A DNA stretch of 64,000 bases, from the NCBI GenBank assembly GCA_018881555.1, contig JACAXG010000050.1, forward strand, positions 4,092,001 through 4,156,000, given 5' to 3'. The first letter of the stretch is position 1, and the number at the start of each line of letters is the position of its first letter. The notes beneath the pieces were generated by a model that made no database searches, had not been told where the DNA came from, and saw only the letters and a list, made by a program, of their open reading frames with translations. A program made the position numbers and the translations under genes. This DNA is from Amblyornis subalaris. Its lineage: Eukaryota > Chordata > Aves > Passeriformes > Ptilonorhynchidae. Shown here in pieces: positions 13,101-24,700 of the stretch.

Positions 13101-16100
13101 TTCCAGAACACTACTTCTCTTGCCAGGTAATGCTTCAATTGCAGTGTCTCTCTCTCTTCTGGCAAATGTCACTCCACTGGTGTTATTTTCTAGCTCCATG
13201 CAAGAGAGNCCCCTCGTTGGTGTTCTTTCCAGGACAGCCTGACATCAGGTGTCCTGTTCCTGTGATGGATGCTCAGAAACTGCCTCTGCAGAGACAGCTG
13301 TTGCCATGGCAGCAGATGTTTCTCTAGTGCATCTGCCCAGCTAATGAAAAAAACATGCTTTATTCAAAAATCAAATAGGTTCACACTGATTCTTCCAGGT
13401 AAGACTTCCAGGTAAGTCTTCCATTAGCAGACTCCTCAGAATAAACTTCTAGCATTATTGTGATTAAAGTAGCTGCATATACTTTCTTCTTTGGAGAAAT
13501 TATATTAATTTCATTCTTAAATAAATGAGTTGAAGTGATTGTTATCATTTATAAAACAAACACCCACGTTTTCCTTCTGTTGAAGTCACAAAAAAGATGA
13601 CAGTTGCAAGGAAAGAAGTGCCGATCTGTTAATTCTTCCCCTCCAGCAGTGTGGGAAATGTAGTAACTTCTCACCTGTACTGCATGAAACATGGTCTTCT
13701 GTCAGATTCCTGCATGGACCATGCAAGGCAGGATGATGGCCTGATAATATTTCTGGACAGAATGAGGCAAGAAAGTTACGCAAAATGCCAGAAGCAGAGG
13801 AATTACAGCTCTCATCTATGGCAAATAAAATTTCTTATGCATTAGAAACTTAGAACTAGGGAACAGACAGGGTGGGATCTACCATGTGGTGAGTTATTTG
13901 TAGAAGAAGAAAAGAAAAAAATCAAGAAATCTTGATTGATTGGAGTAAACTAAAGAATGTTTGAAAGGTCCTTGTAATAGACAATAGCATTAAGGCTAAT
14001 CAGCTTAATCCAGAGAAAAAAAATTACTTGGAGACTTCCCTCTGCTGGTTCACAGGTCCGAACTCTTACAGGAAATATTTCTTATGTTTTCTTCCCGGGT
14101 GCCAGAATGACTTCTGACCTGTGTCAGACTGACTGACTGTGTTCAGTCTGTGAAGAAACAAGGCACATGACATCTTGTTCCAAGACAGTAAGACAGGCAG
14201 ACTACTACATGGTTTACTTTTCTGAAGCAGTTACTTGATTTTAAAAACCTCTTGCCCCCCTGTACTCATTCCCCTGCAAAGCACTTAAAAGTACTAGTTA
14301 GCTAAGTGAAACCAAGCCAGGGGCAGTGCAGAGAGCCCTGTGCTTGGCTTTGTAAACAAAAATATACAGACATTAAGACGAAGTGTAATTGAAGTGAGAT
14401 GCAAGGTCACTCACTGAGACCACAGAGAAATGATGCCCAAATACACCAGCTTGGCTCTTCCCCTCTTTGTCATCAGCCATGGGTGCTGAGCCAAGCAGTC
14501 AGCAGGAGCCAGCCTGAGGCTTTTGTTGGCTTATTCCTTGCAAGGAATATCCAAAACACTTTGCAGTCTTGGAATGTGGCCCTGCTCTTGTTCTCACTAC
14601 GTAAAGCGGAGGGCTGAATGAAAGTTTTGTTTGCAGCTTAAATAAATGCTCTTTCCTCAAAGGGCACATTTGGGTGAGGCTGAGTCTCTAAAAGGTGGTC
14701 TTAACCCTTCCCAGCATCACTGGTGAGGCCTGGAAGTTTCATGACTGCAGATTTACTGCTGAAGCACTGCCAAACAGTAACTTCTTTGCTCACTACTACT
14801 TCTCTTCTTGCTTTCAGATTGCACTCAAGTGTGCAGACATTTGCAACCCTTGCAGGGTCTGGGATCTGAGCAAACAGTGGAGTGAACGGGTCTGCGAAGA
14901 GTTTTACCGGCAAGGTCAGTCCCCTCCACTCGCAGCAGTCCCCTTTCACCTCAGCTTTCCATGGTTCTTGTGTTGAGTCAGAGATAGCATTCAGCATAGC
15001 CAGCTTGCCTTGAAACGTGCCTTNACAGTGAGCTGTTCAGCGATACGCTGCCTCATTGGAAAAGTGGGAAGGGATGGAAGAGCAACAAGTGTTTCTCTGC
15101 CCTTGCTGTTCCTCTACCAGCATCAAGCAGGAGGGATGGCTCCACTGTGCTGAAGAGCCCACCGCTGAATTCTTTCCTGAGAACCCTCCAGTCACCCATG
15201 AGCGTTTCTGAGCTGGAATGGTGCCGGCGACACACTGCCCCAAAATCTTACCACTGTGTTTTATCTCGCTTTTCATNCTCCCACTACAACTCTGATGGGA
15301 GCCTTTCTGTCACTGTTTCCCAAATATAGACACATTCTTCTGCCTGCAAATGCAGAGAAAGGGTTCAAACACGCTTCCCAGCATGCTGTTAAAAGGGCCA
15401 AAGCAGGCAAGCCAANCCTCATCTAGAACCTACTGCAAATNTTTTCAGACCCCTGCAGAGAGCGCAGTCAGGCAGGGTTCTTTTTGAAACACAGTAATTA
15501 CACCATTTGGCTCTATCTGCATAGGCGAGGTCACGCTGTGCTACAATACAGGGTGCAGCAGAGTTTAATCACTGCTAAATTCTTTGTTCAGAGCATCCTG
15601 AGAGTTGAAGGCANGTGGTACAAACACTGGAAGAGCACACTATATTCTCAGTTCATTTAAAATTCTGAACTACAAAATTAAGCCACATCTGAGCTGGTAC
15701 CTGGTACAGTTAGTCTGTAACAAGGACAGATAGGTCAGCAAGTTAATTTTCAGCCAATGTCAGTTTAAGCTGGTGAAAGGTCTTCGATGCCTTTGAAGCA
15801 ATGTAAGCAACTTGCCAGATGCAGGTTTAGTTAGTCAGATGTATAGTCAAGGCATAATATCAGCTCATGAGGACTGGGGCCCAGTGGTGCAATTACCTCA
15901 CTTTTAGTGTATTGGGGGACCATGCTGAGAAAGACAGCTCAGGCCTTATAAATGTAAACTTTTTCCACAGCCCTCAAGATTTATTAGTCTAACATCTAAA
16001 ATATACCCCTGAAAGGAGATACCTGAGTACATGAGAACAGTTAGAAGCATCACAGGGAGAAAAAGAGCATTTCATGTGGGACGATATACAGAAACTGTGG

Positions 16101-19100
16101 TCTGACTATCACTAGTGGCTGTATAATCCTGTATAATCAATGATACAACCCCCCAATATTAAATAGCATGCATTTAGATACCATTATCACTTTAAAGTGT
16201 TTTTNTAGACCTCTCTATTCCCTTAAACACAATGCAGGGGCTTGAAGATGTTTTTTGNCACTAAGTTTAACATTTGAAAACCATAGATCTATCTATGTTT
16301 TTATTTTTAACTAGAAATGAGACAGATAATACTACAATTAGTGCTTTGTTTAATCTTCCTTCTGAAACAAGTCCAAAGTTTTAATATTTTTTTGTATCGA
16401 ACATTTCTGAGGCCATTGTAATAGAGACTCAGATCCTGATCTTCCAGTATTCTGGTGCATCTACACTACATATTAGTAAACAAAATGTACAATCCAGTTA
16501 CATTTCAGGGAGCATCTGATGCCTACAGCAGCTCCTTACAAAAACTTTTCCTAGAAAAATACTTTCATTTGTTCTCAGATGTTTTAAAAGTCAACATAGT
16601 TAGGAAAACAGGGTAAGTAATACAACTTGATTTGTTTATATGAAACTAGAACTGGTAAGAAAAAAGTTTCCAGAAAATGGCTAATGTTGAAGCAAGATTA
16701 ATGATCAGTTTCTCTGATGAGGTTTTAAAACTGCTTGGAAGGTTTTNCCCAGCATGAAAGTTCTCAGAAACTAATTCATGCAGTTCCTTTTATATGAACT
16801 TGAAACAAAAAAGTTGACCATAATTTTAAGTTCTTACCATGCAAAGGCAAATCTTATTTTTGCCAAGTAAGTGACTTCTGAAAGACAAGAAGATGTTGAT
16901 ACACTTTGAGCCAGGCAGGTCAACCATTTTCTACNCAGAACACCTACAAGGGGGATATCACTGGAGTTACACACTTTTTTGCAATCAAAAATTTTTGGAG
17001 GGGTAGATGAGAAGACAGTCAAATTGCAATTTGGAAACATGACAGACTATCCTTTGTCTCAGTTTTGCTAAATTGTTCCTTTTGATTGATTGTGAAGCTA
17101 AAAATGTTTTCCNGATACTTTATAACTATTTAATTGCAAGTGAAAATACTCTTCTCACATTTAAGAAGAAATTGCATGCTGCAGAGGGAAGAAAGGCAAG
17201 GCTTCAAAATGCACATGGTTTTTATAAGGGGCTGTAGAACCTGAGTAGCACAATAGCATGTAAGTCAAGACTATTAGNGGAGAGAAAAGAGCTTTTAAAC
17301 AAAAACAGTGGATTTAAAGCAAAGTGTTTCTTTATGGGTTGAATACAGTGTTTTGTCTAAACTAGCAGGTCTGTCTGTCTTACAGGAAAGTTTTGCCTAA
17401 CCAGCCCTCANTACATCCTTATTAGTAAATCAGATGGACAAAATATTATTGTCTGAGNGGAAGTGGCACATCTTAACTTGCACCCAGTTAACTCTCACTT
17501 CCCTTCCATGCTGTAGACAGGAAAGGTCCTGTACCTCATGTAGTAACCAGNATTGTACACTGGCAGAGAAAGCTAACAATCACAAAGGATGAATGTGTTG
17601 CGCTCACAGACAGAGAGTGTTTGTTTTAAAAAAAANCCCTACACCCAAAACTTAACTCACAGCAATCTTTGCATGAAGTAGTTTCAGGCACGGGGGAGTG
17701 CAGTCTCTCCAGCAGAACAAGTGACTGTTGTCTGGATAGCAATGAGCAAATGAGACTCTCTGAGATGTTTTTCTGCTGGATTCTTAAATCCAGCTGGCCC
17801 ACAGTCCTGTGTGCCTACTCCAGCATGGTCATTGCTATTCATTACCTTCAACTCCATAGAAAGCATCTCCTGCCATACCTATGTAGAGACNACTGTCCTG
17901 TGTGACCATTTCTGCAGGAATAGTTTCTACTGATTGTTTGTTATTGTCTTCTCAATGCCAAATCTGCATCAGGAGCAATCTGAGGTGGCATCTGGAGTGA
18001 GCAGATCCCCCAGCCAGGTTTTTCTTCCAACCATTTGAAACAGTCCCCAGGGCTAGTCACAGCAGGGGCTGCCTGCAGGAATCTTTACGGCAGTCCCGGA
18101 TTTGGAACTGGAAACCTCCTGGTCCAATTAGTCAGATANTCTGCTGTGAAGGTGACTAGGAGTTCAGCCAACCACTTTGCTGTCTCGAGTCAGTCCTGTG
18201 CAGGTGCCTCTCTGGGGACTTCCCGGACCCAGGAAATAAGTATGCTCGGTGCAGCAGCACAGGCACAGCCTGATACCCAGCTACACCACAATAATAACAC
18301 AGACTTTTAATTTCATCCTTTTTCCACAGTTACAACTTGAACTCCATAGTTCTTGACACACGAACACATACTGCTGGAGTCCATGCTGCAGCCTTTGTTA
18401 GTTTGTTAGTGCAGACACAGCTATGGACTGCCAGGCTCCAACACTCTTCCCTTTACCAGCCACTTCCACAAGCACACGGTAGCAACTCACACCACAGTAC
18501 TACTGGGGTCACGTTTCTTCTAAAATTGATATTCTGCAATTTTCTGGTAGGAAGAGATTTGAACGATGAGTAAATGAACTAGAATGTCTTAAAAATCTTT
18601 CACATGAGAGAGTCTGTTTCAAAAATTCAGGTCCTCAGAACACTTATATTCTCAGATTTAATGTTCATTCAAAAGTCATCTTTTCTTAGATTTTTCTTTG
18701 CATGGATAATTGTTTTCTCTGATACCTAAAAACAAAAAGTCCAGAAAATTGAGGTATTTAGACATTTAACATGGTCGTTATTGGTAGAAGATTCCAACTC
18801 CTCACACAGTTGCAGACACTGTAAGAGTGTGGCATAGGTATGGAGAAGAGATAAAAGTGGCAGAAAAATATTTTCTCTTTTTTTTTTTTTGCAGGTGATC
18901 TGGAACAAAAATTTGAACTGGAAATAAGCCCCCTTTGTAATCAGCAGAAGGATACAATACCAAGCATACAGATTGGTAAGTATTAGTTTCATTCTCTTCA
19001 TGTTTATCTCACTATGGCACAAGCTCAAAGAGAAACTTCTCTCCACCACCTGCCCCACTCCAGTCTCATTGTTTTAACAATAAGAATTGTGGATAACATA

Positions 19101-19730
19101 AGAGTTACAAAAGATGTTCTAAATTAAAATGTTCAAAAAGAAACCCATCCAAGCCAAATGTTCAACAGAAAGACAAAGGAGTCATTGCATAGGGGAAAAA
19201 ATATCCATGGGAAAAAATTGCAGCCNGTGTGTGATTAAACATTGGTCACTTTCTTGTCTGAAATCTCCTCAAAGGATTGCTGACTGTCACAGATTTTACT
19301 GTTACACATGCAGATAAAGCTGTATCTTCTCATGTATGCTGGTCAAAAGCTGAGCATTTCAAAAGGAATCAATGTCTGTTTGAGGTTTATTGTTATTTCT
19401 CATCAGGATTTTTGCCACTTATATTGCTCTATGCTCTCGAGGCACTCTGNGGGGCACTGCACTTGTGGAATGAATTTGCTGCTCACGAGGTGTCCCTTGT
19501 GTGTTTCTCCAGGGTTCATGACATACATCGTTGAGCCACTCTTTGAGAGGTGGGCCCAGTTTACAGGCAACACTCCCCTATCTGAAAATATGCTAAACCA
19601 TCTCAGGAGGAACAAGGCCAAGTGGAGAAGTTTGCTCCACAAGCAGCACAGCAGTAATAGGAGCAACGACCACTCAGGCCAAGTGACTGGCAGCCAGGAA
19701 CAGACTTTAAATGAAGAAGAGACTCCTTAG
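1118..19730 (+). CDS. PDE7B: PDE7B, 3' part (nine spliced coding exons): cAMP-specific 3',5'-cyclic phosphodiesterase 7B
   Basis: Nine exons at 1118-1181, 2808-2903, 4581-4681, 6057-6188, 11540-11631, 12689-12833, 14818-14914, 18895-18975 and 19513-19730 join in frame (1026 nt, 341 residues plus stop), all with AG/GT borders. The product hydrolyses cAMP to 5'-AMP. The class I PDE core is complete: YHNAVHAAD (exon 3), [11 protein letters not shown] (exon 4), ADICNP (exon 7) supply the His/Asp residues for the two metals, and PSIQIGF (exon 8) carries the invariant glutamine that grips the purine. I chose PDE7B over PDE7A from the protein sequence and because MTFR2 and BCLAF1 follow, as on human 6q23; PDE7A neighbours MTFR1 instead. 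The length from HMLSKVG to the stop matches the human protein from memory (about 342 of 450 residues). The N-terminal exons lie upstream of the window. No frameshift or missing catalytic residue is seen. Confidence 0.95.
2487..2541 (+). repeat. Short tandem duplication in PDE7B intron
   Basis: The 17-mer ttccagataaaaccaca occurs at 2487-2503 and 2517-2533, followed in both copies by a gtttg-like sequence (3 bases missing in the second). The period is 30 bp. Each copy contains AACCACA, the complement of the RUNX core TGTGGTT. Confidence 0.85.
2808..2903 (+). CDS. PDE7B: PDE7B coding exon
   Basis: Thirty-two codons (96 nt) encoding the helical stretch from GNSLVTLL through MVTLHRFF. Acceptor tgcttttag, donor G|gtaagt, phase 1 to phase 1. 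Confidence 0.95.
4581..4681 (+). CDS. PDE7B: PDE7B coding exon with the YHNxxHAxD motif
   Basis: Encodes [21 protein letters not shown] and on to YLREPK. The YHN histidine (4619-4621) is the catalytic proton donor of class I PDEs. The histidine at 4631-4633 is the first metal ligand. Acceptor gattcccag, donor AAG|gtaatg. A spurious open frame covers this exon on the opposite strand. Confidence 0.96.
6057..6188 (+). CDS. PDE7B: PDE7B coding exon with the HD metal-binding pair
   Basis: Forty-four codons, phase 0 to phase 0. The motif [16 protein letters not shown] carries the metal-binding histidine (6114-6116) and aspartate (6117-6119). An N in a CTN codon does not change the leucine. Acceptor gatgattcag, donor CAG|gtaaaa. 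Confidence 0.96.
6189..11539 (+). other. PDE7B: PDE7B intron, about 5.4 kb
   Basis: The longest PDE7B intron in the window. It has short homopolymer runs (for example around 6630 and 9910) and scattered Ns. No exon, RNA gene or recognisable transposon was found in it. Confidence 0.75.
11540..11631 (+). CDS. PDE7B: PDE7B coding exon
   Basis: Encodes [20 protein letters not shown] and on to LAHLPKDVT. This is the conserved ENHH segment after the HD helices. Acceptor actctccccag, donor C|gtaagt, ending in phase 2. Confidence 0.95.
12689..12833 (+). CDS. PDE7B: PDE7B coding exon
   Basis: Encodes [20 protein letters not shown] through [15 protein letters not shown] is the conserved ATD segment of PDE catalytic domains. 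Acceptor tccattgcag, donor CAG|gtaact. The split threonine codon joins correctly to the previous exon. Confidence 0.96.
14818..14914 (+). CDS. PDE7B: PDE7B coding exon with the ADICNP metal aspartate
   Basis: Encodes [20 protein letters not shown] and on to EEFYRQ. The aspartate at 14836-14838 is the second conserved metal-binding Asp. Acceptor ttgctttcag, donor CAAG|gtcagt. Confidence 0.96.
14915..18894 (+). other. PDE7B: PDE7B intron, about 4 kb
   Basis: Intron between the metal-aspartate exon and the invariant-glutamine exon. It carries many isolated Ns and ends in a long pyrimidine tract before AG at 18893-18894. No exon-like segment is recognised in it. Confidence 0.75.
18895..18975 (+). 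CDS. PDE7B: PDE7B coding exon with the invariant glutamine
   Basis: Encodes [20 protein letters not shown] and on to PSIQI. The glutamine codon at 18969-18971 in IPSIQIGF aligns with the purine-clamping invariant Gln of PDEs. Acceptor follows a long T tract ending gcag; donor ATTG|gtaagt. Confidence 0.95.
19513..19730 (+). CDS. PDE7B: PDE7B terminal coding exon
   Basis: Encodes [20 protein letters not shown], the last catalytic helices, then a hydrophilic tail rich in Ser, Asn, Gln and Glu, ending at TAG 19728-19730. The tail is the least conserved part of the protein and differs from my memory of the human sequence. Acceptor gtttctccag. Confidence 0.95.
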
Positions 19731-21775
19731 TGGCAGCTTTGCACTTTTCCTTCCAGCACTGCTATCTCCGTCTTGGTCACANCAGCAAACAAGGTCCCGG
19801 TGAGCCAGGAGCCTGTTGTTAACACCGTGAAAAGGGAAGAAATGGCAAAGCTCTGAGGGTCCTCACAAACAAGCCCATGGTTCTGCTGGGTTTCCTTCTG
19901 ATCTTCACGTTCCTCTCCCCTCTCTCCATTCTGCGCATGCCTGATGCCATTCGTCGCTCCTGATCCCGAACTGCCCCAGTGCAGTGTCCCAGTCAGCAGC
20001 AGTGAAGCCAGGCCAGTTATGACTGCCATGAAGCAGGGAGGATTGCTGAGAGAACCGGGGAGACAGAGAGGCACTCTCGGGATATGTTCATTTACCACAC
20101 ATCATACTGTGACATATGTATATAGGCCCAGAGTGCCACACCCTCTCCAGGCTGGCAGCAAGGCTGCACATTAAACCACCAGCATCTCCAGCATCCAGAG
20201 GACACGGGCTGAGTGGGGCGGTGCCCACAGAGGGCAGAGAGCCGGGTTGTTTTAGTAATTCAAACAAAAACCTTTTTAACTTTTGTATTCTGTGCACTAA
20301 ATAACAGATCTATAAACCTTGGACTGAAGTTAACTCTCTGTGTACACACCTCCAGTGTAACGAGGCTCATTTTGGTAATCGTTTTTATGCCACTTTGGAT
20401 AAAAGACGGGCATCTTCTCGTTGCAAGGAACAGTATTCCCTCGCAGCCGAAGGGGAAGGTGTAGTACAGTCTAAACCTTTGAAACACGAACAGATCTATC
20501 TTTTGAGTACTGTTTCAAGTAACCTGTTTATATTCATANGTGTACATTTTCTGTAAATACAAAGCGCTACTGATTCCCATGCCAAAATACTGGAGTACTG
20601 TGGGATTGCTATCTGTAAAAACATTGGCACTGTGAACAGAATACTGTTAGTTTTAATACAAGAGAAAGCATTTGTAAATATGGTATAGAGTTTATTAATA
20701 TACGCCGTTGTTTGTGGATAAAAGCCTTAACTTTTAGCATCCTTCATCTTCTGATAGCTGCCAAAATCATATTATTACAAGATACGATTCTGAACTGCCT
20801 TTCCACTATCCAAGGTGTATCAAAGGTCATTAAGGAATGAAGTGTGGCAGGATAACTTCTTGAAAACTTCAAACACATTCCATATGGGTCCGTGTTGTTA
20901 ATCCATGGCACCTTGCACATTCGGTCTAGGCAAATGTTTCACAGAGCCTGAAGTTTTAAGTTCAAAAAACACCGAGCCCCACAGCAACACCACATTATTT
21001 GACAGTTCAAAGTGATTACCATTTATTCAAGAGTGTGAATTTTTACTAAATAGCTTAGTGATCTACAAAGCATGACATTCTAATAGTTCTGGAGTTCAGT
21101 TGTTTTCTCGAGAGATGTTGCAGTGTAGCTGATTCTTTCCCCACATTCCCTCCTTAGATAGTCAGCATCAAAATGCATTTGTATTTTTCTTTTAATTAAA
21201 ATAATAATTCAACTGGCTTTTTAGATTGGTCTTAGTCAATGAAGGAAAAAAGTGTTGTAGTCAGACTATTAAGAAAAATCCTCTTAACTGTCATAGTGGC
21301 TGAGGAATTTTCTAGGATCTGGTGTTTGTGAAAGATACTTGGCCTTAACTATGCCATAAACAACCTCAGTTCAGAAAGTCTGTATAAAACTTAAGCTTCC
21401 ACCATTTCAAAGAGATTGTATTCTCAGACACTACTGCACTGCACCAAAGTGATTGTCCCCTTGTCCTCTGCCCCCAGAAGAAATAACTGCCCTCAGGTGA
21501 AGTACAGTGTTGTAGTGAACCCACAGTACATCAAATCTGTGTAGCTGCTTTCCGAAAGAATGAGCAGGTGTGGCCATATAGTCATATTTGCATGGGAAGA
21601 CCTTGAAGAGGCCAACAAAGAAAGAGCNATTTACATCAGTGTTTGAGAAAGATGTTTGTTTACTTACGAAAGTGCAAAGGAAAATATAATACATTTTTCT
21701 CAATTACAGGGGTATTGACTTGATGAGAGAAAGTTCATGCTCATAAGNTGACTAATATGTTTAAAGGAAAATAAA
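19731..21775 (+). other. PDE7B: Probable PDE7B 3' UTR with candidate poly(A) signals
   Basis: Sequence after the PDE7B stop has no convincing open frame. Candidate poly(A) signals on the + strand are ATTAAA at 21195-21200 and AATAAA at 21770-21775, which would give a 3' UTR of about 1.5 or 2.0 kb. Further AATAAA hexamers occur downstream (for example near 23931). The true end cannot be set without transcript data. Confidence 0.4.
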
Positions 21776-24700
21776 AAACATGAGTTTTAGTAAAGGATTA
21801 TTTACTCTACTAATTCCTTCTACGTAACTTCAGAGAAAGAGGCTGAAACCCAGTGAAGCAGGAAGGTGCAAAACACAGTGAGAACACAAAGCTCTCCAGG
21901 AATGATGTTTTTCTTCCCCTCCACTGTTATGTAAGGTATAACCCGTAGAAAACCTCCTTCTTCCTCCCGCTAATCTAAATGAGATTCACATNATGGAAGG
22001 ACACAGCGAGCACAGACAGCACGAGAGAGAGTCAGAGCAGAATTAAATTGTTTCTAACTACAGGACATAAATGTCTTCTTAACCACACGGGGGTGGTGGG
22101 GGTGGAAGCACCACCACTTCGCAGCTTTTTAGGTGTATCTTTCCCTCTGACAGATGCAGGACAATTATGAGGACATTATGGGAGCACTGTAATGTGCTGC
22201 TTAGAAGCACTTAAGGACAGACAAAAGGATGTAATTTCCCGTGTTTTATCTTTTTACTAAGAAATGGAAGCCCTTTTCCATCTAGTACAAAGAATTTTTT
22301 TAAAATGTTCTGAAATTTAGTTAAACCCAGCATCTAGCAGCATAAAAAGCTCTTGACAGAAACATTGTTGAGCTGTTTCTGAAGAGCTTCCAGAAAATAA
22401 GTCTAACAGGAAAGCTTAGGTACAAATCAAATTTTGTTACAGCCACATTAAACTCTAGCCCTTTTCTACAAGTGGAGCCTACAGGGTCCATTACAAGTTT
22501 GTTCTTACCAAGTTAAAATTTTTCAACTCTAAAAAGCTGCTCTGAAAATTANCAGGCTGTGGGGAATTTTGGTGCACTGAACATGCCTGCTAGATTTCAA
22601 TCACCTTGTTTAATGAAGCAGTGCTTGAAATAGGTTCAGGGTGGCCCCAGCAACACTTCTGTACTTGTGAGCCAAACCCATTACACAGGTTTGGGCCTGG
22701 GCCAGTTTGCCTCAGGTGCTCCAGACAGAATTGCTNGGAAGGGTTAGGCTCTTGCAGCAGATGCCTGGCAGCCAGATTCCCTGGGGTCTGTAATGCAAGA
22801 TGCATCCATTTGATTTCCCTTAGGAGCCAAACCATAACTGGTAACAGCCAATCCGACAGCACCAGTGCTCAGCACATGCAGTTGTGACACATGTTTGGTA
22901 TTCTCTGGTTTGGAGGGCATTTCTGCACTGGGGTTTCTCCCTGGGATGCCAACAGACTGCTGATGCACAGGATAGAAAAGCTCTGCAGANAACAGATTTC
23001 GGTGTTGTCGGCCCTGTCAGCCACTTTACAGAAAGCCCTTGTAAATTATTTTTCCTTCTTAGTGGGCCAATGCAGCTAGAAGATTTTGAAGTTTTAAAAC
23101 TGAGTTAAGGTTTTCATACATGGAAAGAAGAAAAAAACTGCTAAAAGCAGGATATTAAAATGTTTTTAAGCCCCACAAATGCAATTCATTTGATTAAAAT
23201 CTCGCTCCTCTAAATGAAGATTTCATACCACCAAAGAGACAATTCTGTTTAATTAACAACAATAATAACTGATACGTAAAAATTTTAGGCTGGTTAAAAT
23301 AATGAATGCATATGCATTGTCATTAAGTAAAGATTTTACCTACCTTTGGGTTTTTAAGTGTCAACAGTCCAGTTACCAGTCAGATGGGGGATACAAGGAC
23401 TATTGAAAACATGTACCTTTGGAATACAAGGAACAGAGAGAAGAGTAGCTGAGATTAAATAGTGTATGGAGGAAAAAGAAAAATACAAAACCTGTGATCT
23501 GGAGTTGTATCTAACCTAATCTACAACACAGGTCAATTATTTTTGTATAAACTCCTGGTTTTCATGAAGAAAACCAAAGTCTCCCTAATGATTAATGAGA
23601 AGGCTGCTACCACAGTAAATGAGATAAGCCTGTTGTTACACTGCATAGCTATCTCACCAGCTTTTCCAATCTGTGGTTGATGTTTCTATTAAAAGTTTCC
23701 ATAAAATTACACACAGAATGCACACTAGCCCTTCCAAATGAATTCTCCTCAGAAAGGAGAAACACTCAAGTAGTTACAATTTTATTTTCGGGTACCAGCC
23801 ATAATTTATTGCCTTATATTTTAAGTCACTTAGCTGAGTTGTCCATAAAGTATGCCCATTCCCCCACTGATGCCACCATGACCCACATGGCACACAAAAA
23901 TCAATAATTAAATTTGAACTAAAATCCTACAAATAAAAGCCAACACAAAACAAAAACACAAGGCAAGCTTCATGCCATGAATATGTATTCAAATTACTTT
24001 GATTGGTGCAAATTGTTACTCTATTATTTGTTTCTATAATCCATCCAATATTTTAGGTACATGCATTTTAAGTACAGAGCATAAGCTTGACTTGGATGTA
24101 AAATATATTCTGCTTATCTTCAAATTCAAGATTGTATATGTCATGTTTATTGTAAAGCATTTTATATATACATATTCACATATCTTATACAACTCTATGG
24201 GCCAAACACTGGTCCCCCAACTTCACTGGGACCAAGAATCAGCCCCCATATGTGCGTATATATGCCATATGCATCATTCTGAAAGGAAGCACTAGATTGT
24301 GTGAAAATGCTGTGACTGCTATGCAGTGATGCCAAGAGACTTAACTGTATCTTTTTTAACATACTGCTGTAAGTATTCATCATGTCAAAGAATGACAACT
24401 AATAAAAAAAGGAAAAAAAAGTGAAGTGTCCCNAGTTCTTTGGGGAAGCCAGTTGATTGAAGCTTCTCTTTTGTTTGCAGAAGACATTCTGGTTTGACAA
24501 GGCAGCAAAAGTCCTGCTGCATCCATTCTCCCACTGCCTCTGCTTCCTACCAACAGAATAATCACTTTCCTAGTGTGCTGTTTCTGAGAAGAACTTTCCT
24601 CTAGATTTCCCCGTAGCTCTGCTGTATGAATACAAATGGAGTTAGCAGCAAGGAAAGTATTTCCATACAATTTTCCTAAGCATGNAGTAGGATTTTCAAG

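Noticed and set aside
13107..13126. Possible 20-nt microexon (tttccag...ccag|gtaatg) in a PDE7B intron
   Set aside because: A 20-nt insertion would break the frame of a highly conserved domain, and the human gene has no exon there.
18726..19058. 110-codon open frame on -
   Set aside because: It is antisense to PDE7B exon 18895-18975 and its intron and has no family resemblance.
19727..20098. 123-codon open frame on -
   Set aside because: Antisense to the PDE7B stop and 3' UTR, with no recognisable protein features.
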